Shown: in pieces, positions 51,478 through 60,142 of the stretch
Position numbering within the stretch: position 1 is the first letter of the stretch
Layout: every line of letters begins with the position of its first letter
From: Algoriphagus iocasae
GTDB taxonomy: Bacteria; Bacteroidota; Bacteroidia; Cytophagales; Cyclobacteriaceae
DNA: 64,000 nt
Direction: 5' to 3'
Assembly (NCBI RefSeq): GCF_014206875.1
Contig: NZ_JACIJO010000001.1
Location: forward strand, 1,140,588 to 1,204,587
Program-made: the position numbers and the translations under genes
The notes under the pieces: generated by a model
Told to the model about the DNA's origin: nothing
Database searches by the model: none
Seen by the model: the letters and a program-made list of their open reading frames with translations, nothing else

Positions 51478-51696
51478 TTAACCTTTCGTCCCCATTACGC
51501 TTTCAAATCTGTATTCCACCGCATCATCCTTGATTTGCGGTGCGGATACTTTTGCCGTTGTCAGCATGGGGTACGTTCCTGCATAAAAATTCATCACGGC
51601 TTCCACGCTCCAACGTGGTTCGGGGTCGGTCAGTCGGATGTCCTGTCCTTTCTCTTTGAGTATAAATACCCGTTCTAAATGCGTTGCTAATAACAT
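51478..51696 (-). CDS. PRTRC-system protein C
   Basis: The 72-residue protein starts MLLATHLERVFILKEKGQDI and has RLTDPEPRWSVEAVMNFYAG, TYPMLTTAKVSAPQIKDD and VEYRFESVMGTKG. The family is PRTRC C, a small ubiquitin-like (beta-grasp type) protein by pattern. I use the ATG at 51696 because it gives the family length of about 72 and avoids overlap with protein E. Together with the ThiF protein it may form a ubiquitin-like pair; this is inference. Confidence 0.85.
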   Translation of the reverse strand: MLLATHLERVFILKEKGQDIRLTDPEPRWSVEAVMNFYAGTYPMLTTAKVSAPQIKDDAVEYRFESVMGTKG

Positions 51697-51727
51697 AATG
51701 TTCGATTCTAAATGTTCAACAAATGGG

Positions 51728-52252
51728 TTATTCCGCCCCAAAAAGGCTTGGGGTTGAAAATTTCTCAGACAATTCCGACTTGCGCTTTCGTATCTCGTCC
51801 ACCTTTTCGGGAAACTCCGCTATATCGGGAACTTTTATCCACGCATCACGGAATTTGCCTTCTTTCTCCAGTTCGTCAGCCTTTGCCATTCCGTCTTTGA
51901 ACTTCTTGTCTCTGGCTTCTTTTTCCTTTTTCTCCCTATCGGCTTTTTCCTTCTCCATTGCCGATTGTTTTTTGGCTTCTTCAAGCTGTTTTAGGAATTT
52001 TTCCATATCCACCATTACCCCTGACACTTTTTGGATTGGTGCGGTTATCTGCTCAAAAAATCCCTCGTCAAACTCCTGCGGTGTGGCGTTAAAGGTCAAT
52101 GGGGGAATAAGGTTTTTGGCATTATCTCCGCACCCGTCATTGTGGAGCATTACCGATACGATAAGATGGTTTTCCGCTCCTTTTGCTATGGTCAGTTGCA
52201 GGTTTCCTGTAAACTCCAACTGCGCTATCTGATTGAAGAAATTTGTGTTCAT
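51728..52252 (-). CDS. PRTRC-system protein E
   Basis: The 174-residue protein starts MNTNFFNQIAQLEFTGNLQL and goes on ENHLIVSVMLHNDGCGDNAK and LIPPLTFNATPQEFDEGFFE, then has a long Lys/Glu-rich coiled coil (KKQSAMEKEKADREKKEKEA). This is the PRTRC E pattern. It follows the DUF932 gene by 54 bases. Confidence 0.88.
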   Translation of the reverse strand: MNTNFFNQIAQLEFTGNLQLTIAKGAENHLIVSVMLHNDGCGDNAKNLIPPLTFNATPQEFDEGFFEQITAPIQKVSGVMVDMEKFLKQLEEAKKQSAMEKEKADREKKEKEARDKKFKDGMAKADELEKEGKFRDAWIKVPDIAEFPEKVDEIRKRKSELSEKFSTPSLFGAE

Positions 52253-52306
52253 CGTTTAAAGTTTTTTTAAAGGCTACCACCGAATAAGGCGGTAGCCTGT
52301 GATTAT

Positions 52307-53380
52307 CTAATTAAGGTTCAGGATGTCCGCACCGTCCGTTGCAAAGGCATTACACCATTCAAAGGCTTTCTGCGATTTCAGTTGGGCAGTACCACCCAAT
52401 ACAATGCTCTGTAACTTGGCTTCCTCGTTCCTGTAATTGCGAACATTCTGATAGTAGCCTGTAACGGCATTATACGCCCCGAACAACGTGCCTTTGGTCG
52501 TGTCCATTTGCTGTGTGTCGCTTATCATGGCATAGGCGAAGGCATCATCCACGGTGTTTTTGAACACGGTGGAAATTTCATCTTCCGCACCTTTTTTGAT
52601 AAGGTCAAGGGTTTCCTTGTTCGGGCAAAGTGCTAACTGGATGAGCTTTCTTACTTCTCGGTCGGTCACCTTTACCTTTGTCCATTCGTTGAAAATGCCT
52701 TCTAACTGGTTGCTCAACGTGTTTGCCAACCCCATTATCCTGTGGGCATTCTCGATACGCTGTTTTGCGCCTGAAGTGTGTTTGATTCGCACTACATTGG
52801 TCATATTGCGAAGCGAAGCATTCAGCGTATTTTGGCATACGATACGGATAGGTGTGAAAGCTGCCGTGATACTTCCGCTACCGTCATGCGAAGTGGTCAG
52901 GAAAATGTATTTTTCCGTCACGTCATCGCCATTTCCCACACGGATATAATCGGGCAGTTTGGCTGTGATAAATATGCGCTCCCCATTGCCCAACGCTCCT
53001 GCAGTTTCGTACAGGATACCTTCGCCACCGCCTACGATGGCATCAAAGAAATTAAAGGCTTCACGGTTCTGTACAATATGGTAATCTTTGCCCACTACGC
53101 CCAATACGACATTGTTGTCGGTGCGGATATTGGCGAAATAGTTGGGGACTTCCAGTTCATTACTGCCTATCTCTATGCCATTAGCTGTTTCGATTATGCC
53201 CGAACCTTTGGTGAACAGGGGGGATTTTACTACCTCGTAATCTAACCCTGCATATTTGATAGCTTCCTCGCTTGTCGGGTACTGCTCCACGATTTGTCCC
53301 AAACCGTGCCACGCTTTCTGCTGTACGCTAAAGAATGAATAACGTCCTGTACGCTCGTTGAAATTCAGATTATGTGCCAT
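52307..53380 (-). CDS. DUF932 (phage/plasmid-like) protein
   Basis: The 357-residue protein has the DUF932 features WHGLGQIVEQYPTSEEAIKY, VVLGVVGKDYHIVQNREAFN, FLTTSHDGSGSITAAFTPIR and IVCQNTLNASLRNM. Such proteins are common on plasmids, ICEs and phages, often with a PRTRC set, and their function is not established. An anti-restriction or replication-linked role is sometimes suggested. It is 44 bases from the SSB gene on the same strand. Confidence 0.88.
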   Translation of the reverse strand: MAHNLNFNERTGRYSFFSVQQKAWHGLGQIVEQYPTSEEAIKYAGLDYEVVKSPLFTKGSGIIETANGIEIGSNELEVPNYFANIRTDNNVVLGVVGKDYHIVQNREAFNFFDAIVGGGEGILYETAGALGNGERIFITAKLPDYIRVGNGDDVTEKYIFLTTSHDGSGSITAAFTPIRIVCQNTLNASLRNMTNVVRIKHTSGAKQRIENAHRIMGLANTLSNQLEGIFNEWTKVKVTDREVRKLIQLALCPNKETLDLIKKGAEDEISTVFKNTVDDAFAYAMISDTQQMDTTKGTLFGAYNAVTGYYQNVRNYRNEEAKLQSIVLGGTAQLKSQKAFEWCNAFATDGADILNLN

Positions 53381-53424
53381 GATATTTGAAATTTTGATGT
53401 TTGAAAATGAAATGAATACTGTTG

Positions 53425-53844
53425 TTAAAATGGGAGGTCGTCCTCCGTTCCCTGCACCGTTACCTTGTTGTTTTCGGGTTGCTGGGTAGCCTGTGTGGTT
53501 TCCGCTCTCTTACCGCCTCCATGCAATTTAATTTGTGAAGTATGGAAGTTCAGTCCTGCACGGGTTTCACCGTCTTTGCCCGTCCACGCCCTGGCGCTTA
53601 CCCTGCCTGATAATTCTACCAATGTACCTTTGGTCAGTAGCCTTGCTACGCTTGAGGAAATCCAATAGGCGCAATCGAAATATGCGGTCTGTTCTACTCG
53701 CTCACCCTGTTTGTTTCGGTAGCTGTCGTTTACCGCTACCGAAAAGTTTACTACCTGCTTTTCGTTTGACAGGGTACGTACTTCCGCATCCCTTGTCAGT
53801 CTTCCGATGATGTTCATAATCGTACTGTTTTTAGAGTTTGACAT
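53425..53844 (-). CDS. ssb: single-stranded DNA-binding protein of the ICE
   Basis: The protein of about 139 residues has an OB-fold pattern: MNIIGRLTRDAEVRTLSNEK, VVNFSVAVNDSYRNKQGERV, AYFDCAYWISSSVARLLTKG, ELSGRVSARAW. It has an acidic tip, GTEDDLPF, like the C-terminal end of SSB that recruits partners. The frame is open far upstream; I use the ATG at 53844, with one at 53817 as an alternative. Element-encoded SSBs protect the transferred strand. Confidence 0.92.
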   Translation of the reverse strand: MSNSKNSTIMNIIGRLTRDAEVRTLSNEKQVVNFSVAVNDSYRNKQGERVEQTAYFDCAYWISSSVARLLTKGTLVELSGRVSARAWTGKDGETRAGLNFHTSQIKLHGGGKRAETTQATQQPENNKVTVQGTEDDLPF

Positions 53845-54427
53845 TTTGTTACGTTCGCTTTTCCTCGTTCCCTGTTTCCTGTTGTGGTCTGCTCCGCTTC
53901 GCTTCGCATAAATTTTTCCAAAAGAAAAACCGGAAAAAAGAAAGCAGGTAACCGGAGTGGGCATGGCGCAAAACCAAAAGGAAACGGAATAATTGGAGGG
54001 GACCCCCCGGGGAGGAAACCGTTTATGCCGTAGTCTTTTGGTTGGGCTTGCGCGGTGGCTGCCCACTACATCTTAGCTGCCTTTTTACCGGTTTCGTATT
54101 GGAAAATATTATTCTGACAATTTCCTTTTGGGTACTAATGATAGGGCTGTGAAAGCCCGGTGAACAGGGATTGGAAAAGCGGAACGGAAGGAAGACTGCG
54201 GCGGGGTTACGGTTTTCTATTTCCTGTTTCAGAGGTAGCCAGCAAGCTCTTTTGCAGTAGAGGGAATGTGCAGGGAAGCAAATGTGCTTGGGCTACAAAA
54301 AAGCTAAAACGAATGTGGAAATCTATTTAGCCAAATACTTCCTTTAATCGCCAATCACTGCATCATTCCAACGTCCGGGCTCCTTTGCCTATAACTTTCA
54401 GGATGAATGGCAATTGGAGGATAGCTT
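53845..54427. other. control region between the PRTRC/ssb operon and the recombinase operon
   Basis: About 580 bases separate the divergent ssb and recombinase genes. The promoters of both operons must lie here. I see G-rich and C-rich clusters such as ggggaccccccgggg near 53997-54015, but no gene. A frame that extends the ssb gene to 54066 has no plausible protein sequence. Confidence 0.45.
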
Positions 54428-54595
54428 ATGGAAGCAATAGCACAAAATATAAAAGTAACACCGGATAAAATCGTCAGTATGTTAAGGCAGCAGCAGATTG
54501 AAGTCACCAAGGAAGAAGCTGCTAAGCTTCTGGCGTTCTTGAAGAAACTGGCAAAGATAACGGTAACAAAATACCTGGAATCGGATGAGCGTTGA
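54428..54595 (+). CDS. small helical protein coupled to the serine recombinase
   Basis: The 55-residue protein reads MEAIAQNIKVTPDKIVSMLR, QQQIEVTKEEAAKLLAFLKK, then a short basic tail. The gene's stop overlaps the recombinase start by 11 bases (ATG at 54585), a strong sign of translational coupling. Similar short proteins accompany serine recombinase genes in Bacteroidota elements. It may be a directionality or regulatory factor. That is inference. Confidence 0.7.
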   Translation: MEAIAQNIKVTPDKIVSMLRQQQIEVTKEEAAKLLAFLKKLAKITVTKYLESDER

Positions 54596-56069
54596 AAGAG
54601 GAAAGAGAGCTGATCTATACGTCCGCGTAAGTACCGATGAACAGGCAGACAAGGGTTATTCACAGCGTAACCAGGAGGAAATGCTGCGAAAATACTGTGA
54701 CAATCATTGGATTGAAATACGGAATATTGTCTATGAGGATCATTCTGCTAAATCCTTCAATAGACCTGAATGGAAAAAACTGCTTTCCTACCTTAAAAAA
54801 CACCGGGGCAAAATCGATCTTGTCCTGTTCACCAAATGGGATCGGTTCAGCAGGAACGCAGGTGACGCTTATCAGATGATAAATGTTCTCCGTGATTTCG
54901 GGGTTGAACCACAGGCCATCGAACAACCGTTGGATCTATCCATTCCGGAGAACAAGATGATGCTTGCCTTTTATCTTGCCGCACCCGAGGTAGAAAATGA
55001 CCGTCGCGCGCTCAACGTATTCTACGGCATGCGAAGGGCGAAGAAGGAAGGTCGTTATATGGGACTCGCTCCCGTAGGTTACAAAAACAAGATAGACCAG
55101 GGTGGACATAAGTACATTGCTCCCAAAGAACCGGATGCCACCATACTCTATTGGGCATTCGAAGAGTTGTCAAAGGGTGTATTCAATACCGAACAGGTCT
55201 GGAAAAATGCAAGGGAAAAAGGTTTGCAATGTAGTAAAAATGCGTTTTGGCAATTGATTCGAAATCCCGTGTACTGCGGAAAGATATTCCTGCCAAAGTT
55301 CAAGGATGAAGAAAGCCGGTTTATCCAGGGACAGCATCAGGCCATCATATCAGAAGAGTTGTTTGATAAGGTACAGGAGATATTGGACGGAAGAGGCAGG
55401 AAATATAGACCCAAGATCAATACCCGAAATGATTTTCCATTAAGAGGTTTCCTGATATGCCCGGTCTGCGGTAGCCTTCTCACCGCCAGTAGATCAAAGG
55501 GAAGGACAAATCATTACAGTTACTATCACTGCCGTAAGGGATGCCCTTACCGGATAAGGGTTGAAGAACTCCACCAGGTGTTTGAGGGGGAGTTGCGAAA
55601 GTTCATCCCCAGAAAAGAGATGTCGGCTATCTACCGAAAAATCATCGCGGAAGCGTACTATGAGCTTACCCAAAATGAGCAGAAAATAAAAAAGCAATTG
55701 TTACATCAGCTAAAGGATTACGAGAACAGGGTATCGCATATCCGTAACCTGCTGGCCATGCAGAAAATTGAACCAACCGATTATCTCGAAATCAAGCGGC
55801 AATACGACTCGGTCTTAACCGGATTGAAAGAAAAACTGGATAATATTTGCCGAAGCCTGCCCAAAATAGAATCCTTATTGGAAAAAGACATCATGGAATT
55901 AATGGCGTTGGACAGCATCTTTGAAGAAAGCAAAACAGAGGACAAAAGATCCCTTATACACACGATATACCCGCAAAAGCTGTTGTTTTACGGCACATTA
56001 GCCGAAGAGGTTAAACCCGATGACATCCTAACGCTTGCCTATCACTATAACACGGAAAAAACGAAATAA
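54585..56069 (+). CDS. large serine recombinase, first copy
   Basis: The 494-residue protein starts with a resolvase domain: LYVRVSTDEQADKGYSQRNQ with catalytic Ser16, and FTKWDRFSRNAGDAYQMINV. A recombinase domain follows (FNTEQVWKNAREKGLQCSKN, RNPVYCGKIFLPKF), then a zinc ribbon (LICPVCGSLLTASRSKGRTN with YYHCRKGCP) and a C-terminal coiled coil. This is the architecture of large serine integrases that move ICEs and phages. The paralog at 56290 is closely similar over most of its length. Confidence 0.92.
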   Translation: MSVERGKRADLYVRVSTDEQADKGYSQRNQEEMLRKYCDNHWIEIRNIVYEDHSAKSFNRPEWKKLLSYLKKHRGKIDLVLFTKWDRFSRNAGDAYQMINVLRDFGVEPQAIEQPLDLSIPENKMMLAFYLAAPEVENDRRALNVFYGMRRAKKEGRYMGLAPVGYKNKIDQGGHKYIAPKEPDATILYWAFEELSKGVFNTEQVWKNAREKGLQCSKNAFWQLIRNPVYCGKIFLPKFKDEESRFIQGQHQAIISEELFDKVQEILDGRGRKYRPKINTRNDFPLRGFLICPVCGSLLTASRSKGRTNHYSYYHCRKGCPYRIRVEELHQVFEGELRKFIPRKEMSAIYRKIIAEAYYELTQNEQKIKKQLLHQLKDYENRVSHIRNLLAMQKIEPTDYLEIKRQYDSVLTGLKEKLDNICRSLPKIESLLEKDIMELMALDSIFEESKTEDKRSLIHTIYPQKLLFYGTLAEEVKPDDILTLAYHYNTEKTK

Positions 56070-56289
56070 GGACAGGCTGATTTTTCCCGTTTTAAAACTA
56101 CCGCAATCCATTTTCTATTCCAGGTCACTCATCTACAGGCAGCCCTAATTTTACTATTTAACAGTCTTTTACTTCGATTTTAATCGTTAAATTAGTAGCC
56201 ATCGAGAGCCAAATGCAACCAATGAAGGACAAAGAACTTCATTGCACTCCGAAAGACTGGCTCTTCTTGCACTAAATTCGATTAGAGGT
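56070..56289 (+). other. gap between the two recombinase genes
   Basis: This is a 220-base AT-rich region. It holds an inverted-repeat-like stretch around ttaacagtc and atcgttaa. It probably carries the promoter of the second recombinase. No gene is visible. Confidence 0.3.
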
Positions 56290-57933
56290 ATGGGATATTT
56301 AGCGGATCTATATATTCGGGTAAGCACCGACGAACAGGCGGACAAAGGGTACTCTCAGCGGAACCAAGAGGAGATGTTGAGGAAATACTGCATCAACAAC
56401 AAGATAGAAATCCGCAATGTGGTCTATGAGGACCATTCGGCGAAATCTTTCAACCGCCCAAGGTGGAAGGAATTGATACAAAGCTTAAAGAAGCGGAAGA
56501 ATAGCGTTAATCTGGTACTGTTTACCAAATGGGATCGTTTCAGCCGTAATGCTGGGGATGCCTACCAGATGATTAATGTCCTTCGTCGCTTAGGCGTGGA
56601 ACCGCAGGCAATTGAACAACCTTTGGATCTGGAGATTCCGGAAAACAAAATGATGCTGGCGTTTTATCTGGCTGCCCCGGAAGTGGAAAACGACCGCAGG
56701 GCATTGAACGTATTTTACGGCATGCGCCGGGCAAAGAAAGAAGGACGGTACATGGGACTGGCACCGGTAGCATACGTAAATAAATCGGATGAGTACGGCA
56801 AAAAATATATAGCACCCAAAGAGCCGGATGCCGAAATCCTGAAATGGGCATTTGAGGAAGTAAGTAAGGGAGTTTATAATACAGAACAAGTCTGGAAGCA
56901 AGCGAGGACGAAAGGGCTTAAATGCAGCAAAAATGCTTTTTGGCAGGTGCTGAGGAATCCGCTTTATTGCGGAAAGCTATTCGTGCCGCCATTTAAAGAC
57001 GAGGAAGGATATTTTGTTAAGGCGCAGCACGAGCCGATCATCTCTGAGAGTTTGTTTAATGAGGTTCAGGATACATTGGACGGTAGAGGCAGAAATTACC
57101 GGACAAAGGTCGAGACAGTGGATGAATTCCCTTTCAGGGGATTTTTGATATGTCCCGAATGCGAAAAACTGTTGACAGGTAGCAAGTCAAAAGGGAGGTA
57201 CCGCTATTATGCTTATTACCATTGCAAGGGAGGCTGTAAACATCGTACAAATGCCGGGAAAGTGAACGATGCCATCCAAGCGGATTTGCTACGGTTTATC
57301 CCCGATATTCGGGACAAAAAATTATACCAGGAGATAGTCACCAAGGATTACCTTGAACAGACAAGGGAAGTACAAACAGAAAAGAAAGAAGTCCTCAATC
57401 AGATCAAAGACTATGAAAGTCGGCTCTCTCATGTAAGGGAACTATTGGCTACACGGCAAATCGATGCTTCTGATTACCGGGAAATGAAAACAGAATACGG
57501 AGCAAAGATATCGACTCTGGAATTGCAACTGACCAAATTCAATCATGATATCGACAATGTGCAAACGCTTATTGAGCAGGGGCTGACAAAAATCAAAGAG
57601 ATAGGCACATCGGTTAAAAATGGGAACCTTTCAGAGGTAAGAAAAGATATTGGTTCGATTTATCCCGAAAAAATCGTTTTTGACGGAAGCAAAGTTCGAA
57701 CCAGAAGACGCAATGAATTCGTGAGTTATATTCAGTTGATTAATAGCGAATTAGGTAAAAATAAAAACGGGACAAAAATAGATTTTTCTACTTTGTCCCG
57801 TCAAGTCGGGGTGGCAGGATTCGAACCTACGACCTCCACATCCCAAATGTGGCGCGATACCGGGCTACGCTACACCCCGTGGTTTTATGAGGTTTTGGAA
57901 AACCAATTCCCCCATAACCGGATGCAAATGTAG
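56290..57933 (+). CDS. large serine recombinase, second copy, running into the tRNA
   Basis: The 547-residue frame repeats the domains of the first copy: LYIRVSTDEQADKGYSQRNQ (Ser12), FTKWDRFSRNAGDAYQMINV, zinc ribbon LICPECEKLLTGSKSKGRYR with YYHCKGGCKH, and a coiled coil. I start at ATG 56290 because the TTG upstream adds a non-homologous stretch. The last 40 or so codons read antisense through the tRNA-Pro gene (VAGFEPTTSTSQMWRDTGLR and so on). The true family end is near LSRQ, and the rest reflects the integration site. This is probably the recombinase that integrated the element. Confidence 0.88.
   Translation: MGYLADLYIRVSTDEQADKGYSQRNQEEMLRKYCINNKIEIRNVVYEDHSAKSFNRPRWKELIQSLKKRKNSVNLVLFTKWDRFSRNAGDAYQMINVLRRLGVEPQAIEQPLDLEIPENKMMLAFYLAAPEVENDRRALNVFYGMRRAKKEGRYMGLAPVAYVNKSDEYGKKYIAPKEPDAEILKWAFEEVSKGVYNTEQVWKQARTKGLKCSKNAFWQVLRNPLYCGKLFVPPFKDEEGYFVKAQHEPIISESLFNEVQDTLDGRGRNYRTKVETVDEFPFRGFLICPECEKLLTGSKSKGRYRYYAYYHCKGGCKHRTNAGKVNDAIQADLLRFIPDIRDKKLYQEIVTKDYLEQTREVQTEKKEVLNQIKDYESRLSHVRELLATRQIDASDYREMKTEYGAKISTLELQLTKFNHDIDNVQTLIEQGLTKIKEIGTSVKNGNLSEVRKDIGSIYPEKIVFDGSKVRTRRRNEFVSYIQLINSELGKNKNGTKIDFSTLSRQVGVAGFEPTTSTSQMWRDTGLRYTPWFYEVLENQFPHNRMQM
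57806..57879 (-). tRNA. tRNA-Pro (anticodon UGG) at the ICE right end
   Basis: Read on the minus strand it has a 7-base acceptor stem (cggggtg and cacccc g), D arm (gcgtagcccggtatcgc region), an anticodon stem ccaca/tgtgg with loop tttggga (anticodon TGG), T arm gcagg ttcgaat cctgc and discriminator A. CCA is not encoded. Its 3' end faces the recombinase gene, so the ICE probably integrated at the 3' end and left the tRNA intact. Confidence 0.93.
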
Positions 57934-58143
57934 TGATTTATTCCTTTTTTCAATTTTCTGATTCATTTAATTCTAAAAAAAAATGAATCGAATTTTTACT
58001 CGAAAATTGGCTGTTTATAAAGATTTGAAAACGAGTATTTTATCTGGGTAAAGTTGGCAAAAGATAAACTTCAGAATTCCTTCAGAGTATTTTTTAACCT
58101 TTCGATTGCCCTTTCGGTACGAAATTCATTTCTTGTTTATCCT
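57934..58143 (+). other. intergenic region at the chromosome side
   Basis: This is a 210-base AT-rich gap between the tRNA and the response regulator gene. It likely holds the tRNA promoter on the minus strand and the regulator promoter on the plus strand; no clear motif was assigned. Confidence 0.35.
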
Positions 58144-58827
58144 ATGAAAATTCTCTTGGTAGAAGATAACGAAGAACTTGCTGACAATGTCGTCAGGTAT
58201 TTGGATCAAGTTGGAGTTCTTTGTGAAACTGCCAATTCTCATTACCAGGCTGAAGATAAATTATTGTCTTACACCTATGATTGTGTTTTGCTGGACTTGA
58301 TGCTTCCAGATGGAGATGGGTTAGAGCTGTTGAAATGGATCAAATCTAGAACGAATTCACCCAATGTCCTGATAATTTCTGCGAAAGACTCTCTGGATGA
58401 CAAGATCAAAGGGTTAGATCAAGGAGCAGATGATTATTTACCTAAACCATTCCACCTTTCAGAATTATTGGCTCGACTTAAAGCCATTTATAGAAGATCA
58501 AAACTGGAAGGATCGGATGAATTGAATCTTGGTGAAATTTCTATCCATTACAGTACTTTTCAAGCTTTTGTTAATGGGAAATTGCTTGATCTGACTAAGA
58601 AGGAATACGATCTCCTTATTTTTTTGATTACCAATAAAAACCGGGTCCTTGGCAAGCAGGCAATCGCACAGCACCTTTGGGGAGACTACACTGATGATCT
58701 TGCAAATTTTGATTTTGTGTATCAGCACATGAAAAATCTTCGAAAGAAAATCTGTGAAGCTGGGGGCAAAGATTACCTGAAAACAGTCTATGGAATAGGG
58801 TATAAGTTTGAAGAAAATCCATCATGA
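58144..58827 (+). CDS. OmpR-family response regulator
   Basis: The 227-residue protein has a receiver domain with acidic pocket VEDNEE, phospho-acceptor VLLDLMLPDGDG, LIISAKDSLDDKIKGLDQGA and the conserved Lys in DDYLPKPF. A C-terminal winged helix follows (LTKKEYDLLIFLITNKNRVL and HMKNLRKKICEAGGKDYLKT). I chose the ATG at 58144, at the start of the receiver. It overlaps the kinase gene by four bases and should be its partner. Confidence 0.93.
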   Translation: MKILLVEDNEELADNVVRYLDQVGVLCETANSHYQAEDKLLSYTYDCVLLDLMLPDGDGLELLKWIKSRTNSPNVLIISAKDSLDDKIKGLDQGADDYLPKPFHLSELLARLKAIYRRSKLEGSDELNLGEISIHYSTFQAFVNGKLLDLTKKEYDLLIFLITNKNRVLGKQAIAQHLWGDYTDDLANFDFVYQHMKNLRKKICEAGGKDYLKTVYGIGYKFEENPS

Positions 58828-60077
58828 AACTCATCAACATCATCACTTTATTGTACTTGAGCCTGACTTTGGCGGGTCTGCTGATTGGTGGTTTTTTTAT
58901 CTATCTCAAAATCGATTCTGAAATAGAATTTGAAATGGGAAGGGAACTTGATCGTCAAGTGGATTCTGTTGCAGACCAGATTCGAAGAGGAAGCCCTTAT
59001 GAAGGTTTAGTTGACGACAGGTTGGAGATTGAAATTTTGCCAATGAATAGAGCAGAAGAATCTCTGAATTTAAGAGATACACTGGCATTTCATGATCCGA
59101 ATGACAAGCAAGTGAGGCAGCTCAAAGCAAGTAAATCCTATAAGATCGATGGAAAGCATTACAGAATTTCCTATTTCAATCTGTTGGTAGAAAAAGATGA
59201 TATTACTGAAACGGTAGTTTTTACAATGGTGGTGGTTTTTTTGCTGCAATTGGCATTTATCGGATTTTTCCTTCGGAGAATTTCAAATCGAGTTTTTCGA
59301 CCATTTCAAAACTCTCTGAATCAGATTCAGAAATTTAATTTCTCCAGCAATGAGCCTTTTGAATTTTCGAAGAGCAAAATCAAAGAGTTTGATCAACTTA
59401 ATGAATTTTTGATGCGAATGTCTGCCAAGCTTTTGAAAGACTATAGGCAGATCAAGGAGTTTTCTGAAAATATCTCTCATGAAATACAAACACCCACATC
59501 AGTTGTGAGGGGTAAATTGGAGCACTTGATGAATGAAGACATCACAGAGAAGCAAGCCGAACTGATCCATTCTGCCTACCAAAATAATGAAAGAATTCAA
59601 AGAATTGTGAGATCACTGAGCTTGTTGGCAAAATTGGAAAATAATGAGTTTGAGACCCCGACTTCGATCAATCTCACTGAGCTGGTAAAGAAGAATCTGG
59701 AGATGACCAAAGAACTTATCCATGTCAGTGGTCTTGAATTGGAGCAGGATATTCAGGAGGATGTTTTTTCTGTTATCCATCCATTTATTGCTGAAGTGAT
59801 GATCCAGAATCTCATCAGCAATGCTGTAAAGCATAATATTGAAGAAGGTTGGATTCGGCTTCAGCTCAATTCTGAATTTTTATTGGTAGAAAATTCCGGT
59901 ATTCCATTGAGAAAAAATCCGGAAGAACTTCTGCAGCGATTTAAAAAAGAAAGTAATAAGACAGAATCAATTGGTCTTGGATTGGCAATTGTCAATCAGA
60001 TCTGTAAAACTTATGGTTTGTCTTTCACATATACTTCCGAGGGGTCAATTCATTCAGCTCGAATTACTTTCGGATAA
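58824..60077 (+). CDS. sensor histidine kinase
   Basis: The 417-residue kinase has two membrane helices (LYLSLTLAGLLIGGFFIYL near the start and VFTMVVVFLLQLAFIGFFLR at about residue 140) around a periplasmic sensor region. The phospho-acceptor box is FSENISHEIQTPTSVVRGKL (His), and the ATPase domain has NLISNAVKHNIEEGWI and GLGLAIVNQICKTYGL. It should phosphorylate the regulator before it. The signal is unknown. An outer membrane receptor gene follows 65 bases later. Confidence 0.93.
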   Translation: MKLINIITLLYLSLTLAGLLIGGFFIYLKIDSEIEFEMGRELDRQVDSVADQIRRGSPYEGLVDDRLEIEILPMNRAEESLNLRDTLAFHDPNDKQVRQLKASKSYKIDGKHYRISYFNLLVEKDDITETVVFTMVVVFLLQLAFIGFFLRRISNRVFRPFQNSLNQIQKFNFSSNEPFEFSKSKIKEFDQLNEFLMRMSAKLLKDYRQIKEFSENISHEIQTPTSVVRGKLEHLMNEDITEKQAELIHSAYQNNERIQRIVRSLSLLAKLENNEFETPTSINLTELVKKNLEMTKELIHVSGLELEQDIQEDVFSVIHPFIAEVMIQNLISNAVKHNIEEGWIRLQLNSEFLLVENSGIPLRKNPEELLQRFKKESNKTESIGLGLAIVNQICKTYGLSFTYTSEGSIHSARITFG

Positions 60078-60142
60078 TCAACTTCAAATTTGATTCAGAA
60101 TCATTTGGTAGAATTAGGTGAAACTTAAAAACCAACGATTCA

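Noticed and set aside
53845..54066. N-terminal extension of the SSB protein
   Set aside because: The added text is not like any SSB and lies in the divergent promoter region. The OB-fold starts at MNIIGRL.
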